The notes under the pieces are model-generated. The model was not told where the DNA came from and did no database searches. It saw only the letters and a program-made list of their open reading frames with translations. A program made the translations under genes and the position numbers. From assembly GCF_014050145.1 (NCBI RefSeq), contig NZ_JACFYF010000007.1, forward strand, positions 124,001-188,000: a DNA stretch of 64,000 nt, read 5' to 3'. Of the stretch, positions 53,726 through 62,846 are shown piece by piece; position 1 is the stretch's first letter, and every line of letters starts with the position of its first letter. This stretch comes from Vibrio marinisediminis (lineage in GTDB: Bacteria; Pseudomonadota; Gammaproteobacteria; Enterobacterales; Vibrionaceae).

Positions 53726-55381
53726 CTAGTTTGATTTCTTGAACTGAGATTTTCTCATGCGGTTTAATGCCGCCATTACATCCAGTACGCGAGGTTTTGC
53801 TAAATCGCCTTGGCTTGGCATTGCGCCGTGCCAATCCCCCTCGAGCATTTGTGCAATGTCTTTTGGTGGATTGTTAGACCAACCCGGTAATTGAGCAAGT
53901 TGGAACCAAACCCAACCAATTGCATTCACTTCACAGCTAGATTCAAGTTGCTCTAACGCAGATAGATCAGCAAACTCTTTACCGAAACGCAGTGAGTCAG
54001 TGCCTTTTGCCGCAACGCGGAACTTACCTTCTGTTAGAATCGCTTGTAACGCCGCGCGGTTTAAACTGCGTGGTCTAAACGTAGCCAGCGGCGATTCACT
54101 TTCGTTTGAGCGTTGCGTCGGATGTTGAGCAATCACTTGCTGTGCTTTTTCTGTAACATCTACCGCTTGGTAGTCGTGCATCTGAATCACGGTATCCGCG
54201 ACATCGAGGTAGTCACCAGAACCACCCATTACGACGATGGTGGAAATGCCCATTTCATCACGTAACTGACCGATTCGGTCAACTAATGGTGTGATAGGTT
54301 CATCTCCTTTACTTACAAGTGCCTGCATACGCTCATCACGGATCATAAAATTCGTCGCTGATGTATCTTCATCAATCAACAAGTTTTGAGCACCGCTTTC
54401 AATTGATTCTTGTAACCAAGCGGCTTGAGATGTTGAGCCTGAAGCATCTTGAGTTGAAAAATCGCCAGTGTCTTTGCCCATAGGCAGGTGGTTAATGTAA
54501 TTCGACAAGTTTAGGTTGTGGACACATCGTCCATCTTCGGCGCGAATTTTCATACTATTGATGTTGGTTACAATACGTTCGCGACCATCACCAGGGATGT
54601 GGTTGTAGATAGAGCGTTCAATAGCCGTTAATAAAGTCGACTTACCATGAAAGCCACCACCAACGATCAAACTAATACCTTTTGGTAAGCCTAGACCTCT
54701 CAACTCACCTTGGTTTGGTGTGGTTAGTGTTACCGCAAGAGAGTCGGGTGCAATAAACGCAACAGCTTCTTTCATTGGTAGATCACAGTTACCAGCAAAA
54801 CGAGGAAGAATCGAACCATCACCAATAAAGGCAACGAGATTACGATCTTCCAATTGGGCTCTCATTGCATCTTGGTCTTCAATGATTTGGCAATGATGTT
54901 CCAATGCTTCACGGTCAATCTCTCTTTCAATCGTTGCACGACGAATAAATTTAGGTAAATGGAACGTCAGGATGTTGATGGTCTTTTTACCTAGTACCGA
55001 ACGCCCTTCAGCAGGAAGGTTCGCTCGAAAACGTAATTCAATACCTTCTTCAGTAAACACGACTGAGGTTGAATCCAGTACAGTTTGTCCTGAAAGCGCA
55101 ATACTAATGTGAGTTTCTTGCTTAGCAAACTCTGCAAACTTACGTGCAATATAATCACGTGCGGCAATTTGATAAGCGGGTGATTGTTCTTTCAGCCATT
55201 CTAGCCCAGTAAGAGACCAAGGACGGATTGCGCGCAATCTCGAAGCCGACGCAAAAGGGTCGCCTTGCACGTAATCGACAAACAGTTTGTAGTCAGTAAA
55301 GTCGTAGCAGCCTTTAATTTGTTGATAGGCGCGATAATTCTGTTTTTCGATTTTTTTCAGAGTTGCGATCAATTGATCCAT
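53726..55381 (-). CDS. Predicted ATPase of the ABC class
   Basis: A 551-aa cytoplasmic protein of the widespread 'ABC-ATPase domain' family (COG3044 as I recall). Walker A is GGGFHGKST (about 241-249). The central region has NLLIDEDTSATNFMIRDERM (Walker B-like, about 335-354) and VVMGGSGDYLDVAD. The N-terminus KKIEKQNYRAYQQIKGCYDF is family-typical. No membrane segment or partner permease. Some databases mislabel this family as isopentenyl-diphosphate isomerase. The true role is unknown. Monocistronic. Confidence 0.85.
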   Translation of the reverse strand: MDQLIATLKKIEKQNYRAYQQIKGCYDFTDYKLFVDYVQGDPFASASRLRAIRPWSLTGLEWLKEQSPAYQIAARDYIARKFAEFAKQETHISIALSGQTVLDSTSVVFTEEGIELRFRANLPAEGRSVLGKKTINILTFHLPKFIRRATIEREIDREALEHHCQIIEDQDAMRAQLEDRNLVAFIGDGSILPRFAGNCDLPMKEAVAFIAPDSLAVTLTTPNQGELRGLGLPKGISLIVGGGFHGKSTLLTAIERSIYNHIPGDGRERIVTNINSMKIRAEDGRCVHNLNLSNYINHLPMGKDTGDFSTQDASGSTSQAAWLQESIESGAQNLLIDEDTSATNFMIRDERMQALVSKGDEPITPLVDRIGQLRDEMGISTIVVMGGSGDYLDVADTVIQMHDYQAVDVTEKAQQVIAQHPTQRSNESESPLATFRPRSLNRAALQAILTEGKFRVAAKGTDSLRFGKEFADLSALEQLESSCEVNAIGWVWFQLAQLPGWSNNPPKDIAQMLEGDWHGAMPSQGDLAKPRVLDVMAALNRMRKSQFKKSN

Positions 55382-55453
55382 AGTGAACTCACAATTGGAA
55401 GGTAAATAAGGCGGCGATTATAAAAATCACACGCCTAGGAGTAAAGGATTAAG

Positions 55454-57367
55454 CTACTGAAAGGACTGATTTGCACTTTCTGGGTAGTGTTTATTGAGTA
55501 AACAGAGCTCAAACTCATCACAGGGCATCGGTTTTCCATAGTAAAAGCCCTGTCCATATTCACAGCCTTCGCTAATAATGAACTCTTCGTGTTTTTTGGT
55601 TTCAATACCCTCAACAGTGATGGTGAGGTTGAGTTTCTTGGCAATTTTGATAATCGACTGCACAATCGCCTTATCATGCTCATTACTGTCGAGTTGTTTG
55701 ATAAAGCTTTTATCAACCTTGATCGCATCAAATGGGAATTTTTTCAAATAGTCGAAAGATGAGTAGCCAGTGCCAAAGTCGTCCAGTGACAGTGTAACTC
55801 CTAGGCGATGCAATGCTAGCAATGTGTTGTGGGCTACCTGTTCATCGGCGATGAGTGTACTTTCTGTTACTTCGAGTTCTAGATACTCTGCAGGTAATTG
55901 GTAAGCGGTTAGAAGATCTTCGATTTGTTCTGCAAAGTGGATGTTTTTGAGCTGAACCGCTGAAATGTTCACTGCAATTTTGAAGTCTTGTAGTTTGGCT
56001 GACCATTCAGAGGCTTTTGCGATTGCTGAACGTAAAACGAAATTGCCAACTTCGAAAATAAGTCCATTTTTTTCAGCCATCTTAATCAGCGCCTCGTTTG
56101 AAATATCACCTAAAACGGGGTGCCGCCATCGAAGAAGTGCTTCTGCCCCAGTCCATCGGTGGGTTTCAGGCGACACTTTAGGTTGGAAATAGAGTAGTAA
56201 ATCGTCGTTACGAACGGCTTGAAGTAAGTAACTTTCTAGGTGATTAAGATCTTTTTGTACCAGTGAAATCGCTTTAGAGTAGTGGATGAGTTTGTGACCG
56301 GAATCTTTACATGAGCGCATTGCTTCTGAGGCATGTTGTAGTAATTGTGAGCCTGAGGAGGCGTCACCAGTACTGCTAATGCCTACATAGCTATGTAAAT
56401 GAAGAGATTCACCTTCTACTTCAAATTCACTGTGGCTGACTTCAACCAGTTGTAAGCAAAATTGTTCAAGGTCTTCGCTTAAGTTATGTGACTCCATTAA
56501 AAACACCAACTCGGTTGAGGTGGGTCGGGCGGTGTGTAAATGATAACGCGAGAGATAACCTAACTTTTCTCTTAACTGGACTAAGATCGCTTCCCAAACA
56601 GCAAAGCCATATTTACTTTGAATTAGCTTGCCATTACTAAAGCCAATATGAATCGCTGATACATCGAATTTTTGATGGTCTTGCGCTATGGCGACAGCTC
56701 GAGAGGTTTCGAATTCCAGTGAATTTCGGTTGAGGAAGCCTGTTCCAAGATCGTGCCGTTGATGATAAAGCACTTTTTGCTCGGCAGCTCGTCGCTTATC
56801 TATCTCTTGATTAAGAGAAAAATTCAGGTCAACTAAGTCTTGAGTGCGCGTATTCACGCGAGATTGCAACTCAAAGTTAAGTAACTTCAACTGTTCGTTT
56901 TGATAGAGAGTTGCCAGTTGGGCCTCTACGGAATCTTTGTAGCTTTCAAGTAACTGCGTGGCGGTGTTCGAAATGTGGTGTGGTTTGGAATCGAGCGCGC
57001 AAATGGTACCGAATGGTTCGCCGTTTGGCCAATTAACCGGAAAACCACAATAGGAGATCATCCCTAACTCAATATCTGGATTATTACTCCAAGCAGGGTC
57101 TTCGAGTGAATTTGCGACCGTGAGTTGCTTTTGTTGGCTAATAACATACTCACAATACAATCCTTGCCCCAATAATTCGTTTGAACCGATTTGATAGGGA
57201 TGATGGCAATTGTTATTACAAGAAAACACTTCAATTGAATGGCGATGGACACGCATTATCAATACCGCAGGTACGGGTATTAGCTCGGCGATTAAATTGA
57301 CGATACGTTGCCAATTATCACTCATTGCTTGTGGAACCTTTAAATCACTAGTATTAATTTTAGACAT
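55454..57367 (-). CDS. GAF-GGDEF-EAL protein, probable c-di-GMP phosphodiesterase
   Basis: A 637-aa cytoplasmic protein: GAF (about 15-160), coiled coil (165-200), GGDEF (205-365), EAL (375-630). The GGDEF site is degenerate (TSTEL near residue 283), so no cyclase activity is expected. The EAL domain is intact: GAEALLRWRHP (about 405-415), NISAVQL, DDFGTGYSSFDYL and QGFYYGKPMP. It probably hydrolyses c-di-GMP in response to a small ligand bound by GAF. AAAGGA lies about 13 bases before the ATG. Monocistronic on the minus strand. Confidence 0.9.
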   Translation of the reverse strand: MSKINTSDLKVPQAMSDNWQRIVNLIAELIPVPAVLIMRVHRHSIEVFSCNNNCHHPYQIGSNELLGQGLYCEYVISQQKQLTVANSLEDPAWSNNPDIELGMISYCGFPVNWPNGEPFGTICALDSKPHHISNTATQLLESYKDSVEAQLATLYQNEQLKLLNFELQSRVNTRTQDLVDLNFSLNQEIDKRRAAEQKVLYHQRHDLGTGFLNRNSLEFETSRAVAIAQDHQKFDVSAIHIGFSNGKLIQSKYGFAVWEAILVQLREKLGYLSRYHLHTARPTSTELVFLMESHNLSEDLEQFCLQLVEVSHSEFEVEGESLHLHSYVGISSTGDASSGSQLLQHASEAMRSCKDSGHKLIHYSKAISLVQKDLNHLESYLLQAVRNDDLLLYFQPKVSPETHRWTGAEALLRWRHPVLGDISNEALIKMAEKNGLIFEVGNFVLRSAIAKASEWSAKLQDFKIAVNISAVQLKNIHFAEQIEDLLTAYQLPAEYLELEVTESTLIADEQVAHNTLLALHRLGVTLSLDDFGTGYSSFDYLKKFPFDAIKVDKSFIKQLDSNEHDKAIVQSIIKIAKKLNLTITVEGIETKKHEEFIISEGCEYGQGFYYGKPMPCDEFELCLLNKHYPESANQSFQ

Positions 57368-57472
57368 TATAAATGTAGTCCTTTGTGGCTAAAGCCAAAA
57401 GAGAGCTGTCCATGCTCCTATTTACATAATAGACTGAATTTCCCTTGATTGATTGTATGTCACTCTAACAAA

Positions 57473-57502
57473 ACCAGCCTCCGATAGTTGCAAGAGGCTG
57501 GT
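57473..57502 (-). terminator. Terminator after fabV-like gene
   Basis: A 9-bp stem ACCAGCCTC (57473-57481) / GAGGCTGGT (57494-57502), 12-base loop, followed on the minus strand by TTTTGTT. Confidence 0.75.
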
Positions 57503-57571
57503 AGTAGTCACGTAATATCTCAAAATAAAGACAAGTGAAGGCTCTTTGTGAGCCTTGTGGTTTGAACCTTG

Positions 57572-58771
57572 TTAACTAAGAGATTTGATTAACTGATCAA
57601 GCTCTATGTCGGCATTGTAATCAATATTGTCAAAATCAAATCCGTTCAACTGCATGAACTCACGCTTTAAGCCTTCATAATCGCCAACAGTGGAAAAATT
57701 GTCAGCGTTCATCGTCGCTATTAATTGGCTCACTTTAAGTTGGGTATCAGGATCCAATTCAAGGTCGTCGACACGAATCAGTCGCTCACCATCCACAGGG
57801 ACTTTTGTCACGCCATATAACTTGGTTGAGAACAGGCGTTGCATTTGTTCAATGCATCCCTCGTGGGTACCTTGTTCTTTCATAACACGATATAGCGCCA
57901 TTAAATAAGGGGTCAACCCAGGGATGAATACGCTCGCTTTCGTGACTAGCGCTTTGCAAACACTGGCGTAAGCGCCGCCATTGAAATTAGCGAGTTTTAA
58001 GTTGAGTGAATGACTGGTTTGATGTAAATCGACTTTTGCACGACCTAACGTACCATCAAGGTAGATCGGGTGGGTTAGTTCAGGACCAATATACGAAAAT
58101 GCGACAGTTTTGCAGCCTTTAGCTATTGATTCAGCATTAATGAGAGCGTCAATCCATGCCTCCCAGTCGTCGCCTCCCATCACTTTTAGCGTGCCTTCAA
58201 TTTCATCGTCAGAGGCTGGTTCCAACACACTTTCTATCCATTGATCCTTTTCTAAGGAGATTGATGCACCGCTAACGGACTCCCCGATAGGTTTGATTGC
58301 TGAGCGCCATCGCTCACCGGTTTGATAGTTCGGGCGAACACCACTGGCAACACTATAAATAACAAGATCAACTTCACCTTCGAAATAGGTTTCGATTGCT
58401 TCAATCACATCTTGTTTGGTCTGAGCAGAGAAGGCGTCAGCCTGAATGTTGATCGCATGACGCCCTGCCAATTCAGCGTGTTTTTTAAAATAGAGGTCAT
58501 TATAGAATCCAGCACTGCCAACCCCTTTTTCAGAAGGACCATGCTCAAATGAAACACCAATTGTATCGGCTTGTGCACCACCAAAAGTGAGCGCTATTCG
58601 AGCAGCCAAACCAAAACCAGAGGATGCACCAACAATGAGAACACGCTTAGGACCTTGCCTGATCTGGTCTGAATTTTTAACGTATTCAATTTGTTGAAGG
58701 ATTGCATTTTCACAACCAAGTGGATGTGCACTCCGTGCAATCACGCCTGAAATTTCTGGTTTAATTATCAT
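57572..58771 (-). CDS. FabV-family trans-2-enoyl-ACP/CoA reductase (divergent)
   Basis: A 399-aa NADH-dependent enoyl reductase family member. GASSGFG (about 49-55) is the cofactor loop. The Tyr-x8-Lys catalytic pair is in IYLDGTLGRAK (about 237-247). VMGGDDWEAWIDAL, SYIGPELTHPIYLDG and HEGCIEQMQRLFS are family landmarks. Length matches FabV (about 400 aa). Compared with FabV as I remember it from Vibrio, several stretches are replaced (SVASGVRPN where SLASPVRK is usual), so this may be a second, specialised copy. GGAG precedes the ATG. Confidence 0.88.
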   Translation of the reverse strand: MIIKPEISGVIARSAHPLGCENAILQQIEYVKNSDQIRQGPKRVLIVGASSGFGLAARIALTFGGAQADTIGVSFEHGPSEKGVGSAGFYNDLYFKKHAELAGRHAINIQADAFSAQTKQDVIEAIETYFEGEVDLVIYSVASGVRPNYQTGERWRSAIKPIGESVSGASISLEKDQWIESVLEPASDDEIEGTLKVMGGDDWEAWIDALINAESIAKGCKTVAFSYIGPELTHPIYLDGTLGRAKVDLHQTSHSLNLKLANFNGGAYASVCKALVTKASVFIPGLTPYLMALYRVMKEQGTHEGCIEQMQRLFSTKLYGVTKVPVDGERLIRVDDLELDPDTQLKVSQLIATMNADNFSTVGDYEGLKREFMQLNGFDFDNIDYNADIELDQLIKSLS

Positions 58772-58845
58772 TGTTTACTCCAAAACCAACAGCTCAAAAA
58801 CCTAAGTTAACGTAAAGCTTGGTAAATTTTATTGAGCTGTAGCAA

Positions 58846-59448
58846 CTAGAGGTGATTTATTAACTGTGTAGAAACAAACTCTGCTATCCAAGTTTGTGCG
58901 TCTGGTTTTGGGTGCAAGCCGTCATTCATAATCCATTGAGGGTGATCACGCAAAATAGGTTCCAACATAAAGGGAAGTAGTGGAATTTGGTGTACTTTGG
59001 CTACTCTAGGGTATAAATCAGAGAAAGCTTGCGTATAGCGCTTACCATAATTGGGTAATACGTGTATTTGCATAAGTAATGGCGTGGCATTAGCCTCTTT
59101 AACCTGATTTATGATTAGTGTGAGGTTACTTTCAACCAAGTTTGGTGGGAAGCCCCGTAAGCCATCATTTGCCCCAAGCTCGATAAGTACAATATCAGGA
59201 GTGTGTTGTGTTAGTAGGTCAGGTAAACGAGCTAATCCATTGCCGGTGGTGTCTCCTGAAATACTGCCATTGACAACATTCATCGGCTTGCCTTTCTCTG
59301 CCATTACATTTGGCAATAAACTAGGCCAAGCTTTTTCAATAGGCATTTGATAGCCTGCACTTAAGCTATCACCGAGGACGAGTAATGTTGTTGCTCCGAC
59401 AGGATTAATAACAATACAAGCAAGAAGTAAGGGAAGAAGTCGTAACAT
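58846..59448 (-). CDS. tesA: TesA: periplasmic thioesterase/lysophospholipase/arylesterase
   Basis: A 200-aa SGNH hydrolase. Signal peptide about 1-19 (MLRLLPLLLACIVINPVGA). Block I GDSLSAGYQ holds nucleophile Ser28, block III is ELGANDGLRG, and the C-terminal DGLHPKPDAQ supplies Asp/His. It cleaves acyl thioesters and lysophospholipids in the periplasm. ATG at 59448 is chosen for the signal peptide; a longer frame from 59496 lacks one. Its start codon overlaps that of divergent ybbA (CATG at 59446-59449), so each promoter must lie inside the neighbouring gene. Confidence 0.93.
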   Translation of the reverse strand: MLRLLPLLLACIVINPVGATTLLVLGDSLSAGYQMPIEKAWPSLLPNVMAEKGKPMNVVNGSISGDTTGNGLARLPDLLTQHTPDIVLIELGANDGLRGFPPNLVESNLTLIINQVKEANATPLLMQIHVLPNYGKRYTQAFSDLYPRVAKVHQIPLLPFMLEPILRDHPQWIMNDGLHPKPDAQTWIAEFVSTQLINHL

Positions 59449-60121
59449 GCAAACATCCGTAATTAAGGCAACGTCTCTACATAAGACAGTTTCCACTAAT
59501 CAAGAAAATTTAACAATCTTAAAAAACATCAATCTTGAGATTAATAAAGGAGAAAGTGTTGCGATAGTCGGAACTTCTGGTGCGGGAAAATCGACCTTAA
59601 TGACGCTACTCGCTGGCTTAGATACGCCAAGCGAAGGCGAGGTAGAATTATTGGGCAATTCGTTGTCACAACTCGATGATGAAGCAAGAGCGGTGATACG
59701 AAGCGAGTCGGTTGGATTCGTGTTTCAAAGCTTTCTGCTTATTCCCAGCTTGTCTGCGTTAGACAATGTAACATTGCCCTGTTTGTTAAAAGGCGAGCCG
59801 GAAAATAAACAACGAGCGACAGAGTTATTAGAATCTGTTGGGTTAGGTCACCGAATTAACCATTCGCCAGCCCAGTTATCCGGAGGTGAGCAGCAGCGAG
59901 TTGCTTTAGCTCGCGCTTTTATGATCGAGCCTAAGATTCTATTTGCCGACGAACCAACCGGTAATTTAGACCAAAAAACCGCGGCTAAAGTGATTGAACA
60001 GCTGTTTGAACTCAACAAAAAATACGGCACAACACTTGTGTTAGTCACACATGATATGTCTCTGGCTGCAAAATGTGATCGCACATTGACGATTCAAGCA
60101 GGGCAATTGGAGGATCAATAA
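59447..60121 (+). CDS. ybbA: ABC transporter ATP-binding protein YbbA
   Basis: A 224-aa ATPase of the LolD/MacB type. Walker A GTSGAGKST, signature LSGGEQQRVALARAF, Walker B ILFADEPTGNLD and H-loop VTHDMSLA are all intact. It matches E. coli YbbA in GFVFQSFLLIPSLSALDNV. It pairs with the FtsX-like permease downstream, whose ATG shares the last base of its TAA (60121). The YbbA-YbbP complex probably moves lipids or lipophilic molecules to the periplasm for TesA, its constant neighbour (inference from context). Confidence 0.92.
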   Translation: MQTSVIKATSLHKTVSTNQENLTILKNINLEINKGESVAIVGTSGAGKSTLMTLLAGLDTPSEGEVELLGNSLSQLDDEARAVIRSESVGFVFQSFLLIPSLSALDNVTLPCLLKGEPENKQRATELLESVGLGHRINHSPAQLSGGEQQRVALARAFMIEPKILFADEPTGNLDQKTAAKVIEQLFELNKKYGTTLVLVTHDMSLAAKCDRTLTIQAGQLEDQ

Positions 60122-62559
60122 TGGAACACTCTCCCCAGCCTAAATTGAATCGATACCTTTACAAGTGGAGTATTCGAGAAATTCGTCATGGTCAACTATG
60201 GCCCGTCTCTGTTGCGCTTACGTTGATCATTGCTTCGATATTCGCACTTACTGCACTGACAGAACGCATGGAGCAAGTGATTGTAAAGCAGGGAAAAGAA
60301 GCGCTGACCGCGGATAGTGTTTATTCATCTTCTAATCCAATCCCACCACAATTACTGGCTCAAGTTGAGCAACAGAAAATTGAGAGTTCAAGCTTAGTTC
60401 GTTTTGCAACGATGGCTTTTAGTGACTCATCAATGAAATTGATCACAGTAAAAGCTGTGCCAAGCAATTATCCGTTGCAAGGTGAATTGAAACTGAGCCA
60501 ATTAGGGCGCCCTGAAAATAAGTTATCACCGTCGCAACTGTGGCTAGATGAAAGATTATTTAGCCAGTTAAATGTTGTTGAGGGTGACGTTGTCACTGTT
60601 GGTGATGCCGACTTTGTCGTATCAGGTCGAATAGTGGAAGAGCCCGGTCTGAGCTTTAATCCCTTTCAGCAAATGCCCTCAGCTTATATACATCAGTCTG
60701 ATCTCGAAAAAACTGGTGCCATTCAGCTTGGAAGCCGAGTGCGGTATAACCTATACCTAAACGGCAAATCGCAACAGATTGAAGCGCTTAAGACGGGTAT
60801 TGAGCTGACACCTAGCGATTCTTGGCGTGATCAAAATAGCGCAAGTCGCACTAACGAGATGTTTCAGCGCACGCAACAATATTTGTCATTGACCGTTGCG
60901 ATAGTCGTTATCATGGCGGCGACTACCTTGGTTCTTACCTGCCAGCATTATGTTGCGACTCGGCAGAAAACCATCGCGATGCTGAAAAGCTTAGGCGCAA
61001 GAAAGAACTGGTTAGTCCGCTGGCTGAGTATTCAAGTGGCTATTTTGCTGTTGTGGGCTTCGGTAATCGGATCACTGCTTGGCGTTGGTTTAGAATTTTT
61101 ATTACGTATACCCTTGGTAGATTTGTTGCCAACCCCATTGCCTGAGTACGGATTTATGCCGTTGTTGGTGGCCATTTCAACCAGTGTACTCATTACCATT
61201 CCGGCACTGGGTATCCCGTTTATCCACTTATTACGTATTAACGCCGTGAATGTAATGCAACCTCAAGTGACACCAGCGAATCGCTGGAGCTATGCATTGA
61301 TTGCGGTTCCTGTGGTACCAATGTTGTTGGTTTACAGCGACAACTTGTTGGTATGGATGGTCATTGGCGGAATGATAGCGCTATTTGTGGTATTGGGCTT
61401 AGTGAGCATACTCGCAACACACTCACTGGCAAAGTTACCGCTCAATACTGAATTTAAATTGGCTTTGAGCCGCATCAACCGCTCACTGCTTGCAACAGGG
61501 GTTCAATTCGGTGCATTAGCATTATCTTTGATGCTGTTAGCCGTTATGTGGTTGGTACGTACGGATTTACTCTCTGATTGGCAGAGAACACTCCCAGAGG
61601 ATGCGCCAAACGCATTTGCACTCAACATTGCACCTTACGAAAAAGAGGCATATTTAGCGGCGTTGGATGAGAGTGGTATTGAACGCTCATTTGCTTATCC
61701 CATAATACGAGGGCGTATCTCAACCATTAATGGTGAAGACGCCAAGGTGTATTCAAATGGAGGCAATGACAACGACTCTTTGAGAAGAGAGATTAATTTT
61801 ACATTTTCTGACCAAGCACCTACGCATAATCAAATACTTCAAGGTGAGTGGCAACAAAAGGGCAGTGTTTCTGTTGAACAGCAAGTTGCTTCCGACCTAG
61901 GAATAGAACTTGGTGATAGGCTTAGCTTTGTCATCAACAGTCAGCAAGTTTTTGCCACTGTTGACTCAATACGAGAAGTTGAATGGCGAGATATGAAGCC
62001 AAACTTCTACTTTATCTTTTCACCCGATGTGTTGGCGCAAATACCGGCGACTTACTTGGTGAGTTTCCGTGTTGATGAACAAGATGATCCATTACTCAAT
62101 GCCTTATCAAGGCAGCACCCAACGGTAAGCTTGATGGATATTCGCGTTATGGGCGCGAAAATCCAAGAGCTGGTGAAGCAAATCGTTTGGGCGGTGACCT
62201 TGCTTGCTGGATTAAGTGTTATTGCCGGGGCAATACTAATTTTTACATTGTTACGATTAAGCCTTGGACAAAGGCAAAGTGAGATACAACTTTATCGCAC
62301 ATTAGGCGCAAGTAAAAAACGCGTAATACGCACCATTTGGGCTGAGTATGGAGTGATGGCTCTGGTCGCGGGTTTAATCGCGATCATTGGCGCGGAGTTG
62401 GTCGTCGCTGCGATCATGAGTATCGGTTTTGATTTAGAACCAAGGCTGCACTATCCACTGTGGATCTTGTTGCCATTGCTTGCTTTTTGCACACTTGGTT
62501 TAGTTGTGAACAGCCTTATGAAACGGTTGTTAGTCCCTATAAATAAAGACTTTAACTGA
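60121..62559 (+). CDS. ybbP: YbbP-like FtsX-family permease
   Basis: An 812-aa inner-membrane protein with about ten membrane segments in MacB/FtsX arrangement. TM1 near 30-48 (SVALTLIIASIFALTAL) is followed by a periplasmic domain (about 50-245), an FtsX core (about 255-370; KTIAMLKSLGARKNWL), further TMs around 395-480, a second periplasmic domain, and a second FtsX core (about 690-800; QLYRTLGASKKRVIR). Translationally coupled to ybbA by TAATG overlap. Partner of YbbA; substrate unproven. Confidence 0.9.
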   Translation: MEHSPQPKLNRYLYKWSIREIRHGQLWPVSVALTLIIASIFALTALTERMEQVIVKQGKEALTADSVYSSSNPIPPQLLAQVEQQKIESSSLVRFATMAFSDSSMKLITVKAVPSNYPLQGELKLSQLGRPENKLSPSQLWLDERLFSQLNVVEGDVVTVGDADFVVSGRIVEEPGLSFNPFQQMPSAYIHQSDLEKTGAIQLGSRVRYNLYLNGKSQQIEALKTGIELTPSDSWRDQNSASRTNEMFQRTQQYLSLTVAIVVIMAATTLVLTCQHYVATRQKTIAMLKSLGARKNWLVRWLSIQVAILLLWASVIGSLLGVGLEFLLRIPLVDLLPTPLPEYGFMPLLVAISTSVLITIPALGIPFIHLLRINAVNVMQPQVTPANRWSYALIAVPVVPMLLVYSDNLLVWMVIGGMIALFVVLGLVSILATHSLAKLPLNTEFKLALSRINRSLLATGVQFGALALSLMLLAVMWLVRTDLLSDWQRTLPEDAPNAFALNIAPYEKEAYLAALDESGIERSFAYPIIRGRISTINGEDAKVYSNGGNDNDSLRREINFTFSDQAPTHNQILQGEWQQKGSVSVEQQVASDLGIELGDRLSFVINSQQVFATVDSIREVEWRDMKPNFYFIFSPDVLAQIPATYLVSFRVDEQDDPLLNALSRQHPTVSLMDIRVMGAKIQELVKQIVWAVTLLAGLSVIAGAILIFTLLRLSLGQRQSEIQLYRTLGASKKRVIRTIWAEYGVMALVAGLIAIIGAELVVAAIMSIGFDLEPRLHYPLWILLPLLAFCTLGLVVNSLMKRLLVPINKDFN

Positions 62560-62846
62560 TATTGTGTACGTTAAAATAGTCAGTTACCCACAGAAGTTGT
62601 GGATAAAGTTAGGGATAACTTATCAAGGTGAATATGGCTCAAACGCGCTAAGCCAGTAAAAACCGCGTTTTGAGCAAAGTTATTATTCACACAGATAGCT
62701 TTTCCTTAATCTATTGAAAATGCGTCAAGCTTTTTTTCGTTTTTTTTGTGATAAAAAAAAGCACAAATCACCTTGCAAAAATTGTGATTTTCTTAATCGT
62801 ACAAAGACATTAAAATGTCGCTAGAAATAATGAATTACTAACTCTA
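62560..62846. promoter_or_regulatory. Leader region with inverted DnaA-box-like sites and hairpins
   Basis: 287 bases between ybbP and the FAD oxidoreductase. It contains TTACCCACA (62584-62592, one mismatch to the DnaA box) and TGTGGATAA (62598-62606, perfect box on the minus strand) in inverted orientation. A long hairpin follows (GCTCAAACGCG 62637-62647 with CGCGTTTTGAGC 62664-62675) that may end ybbP transcription. Close to the next gene is a palindrome GACATTAAAATGTC (62806-62819). Functions are inferred. Confidence 0.5.
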
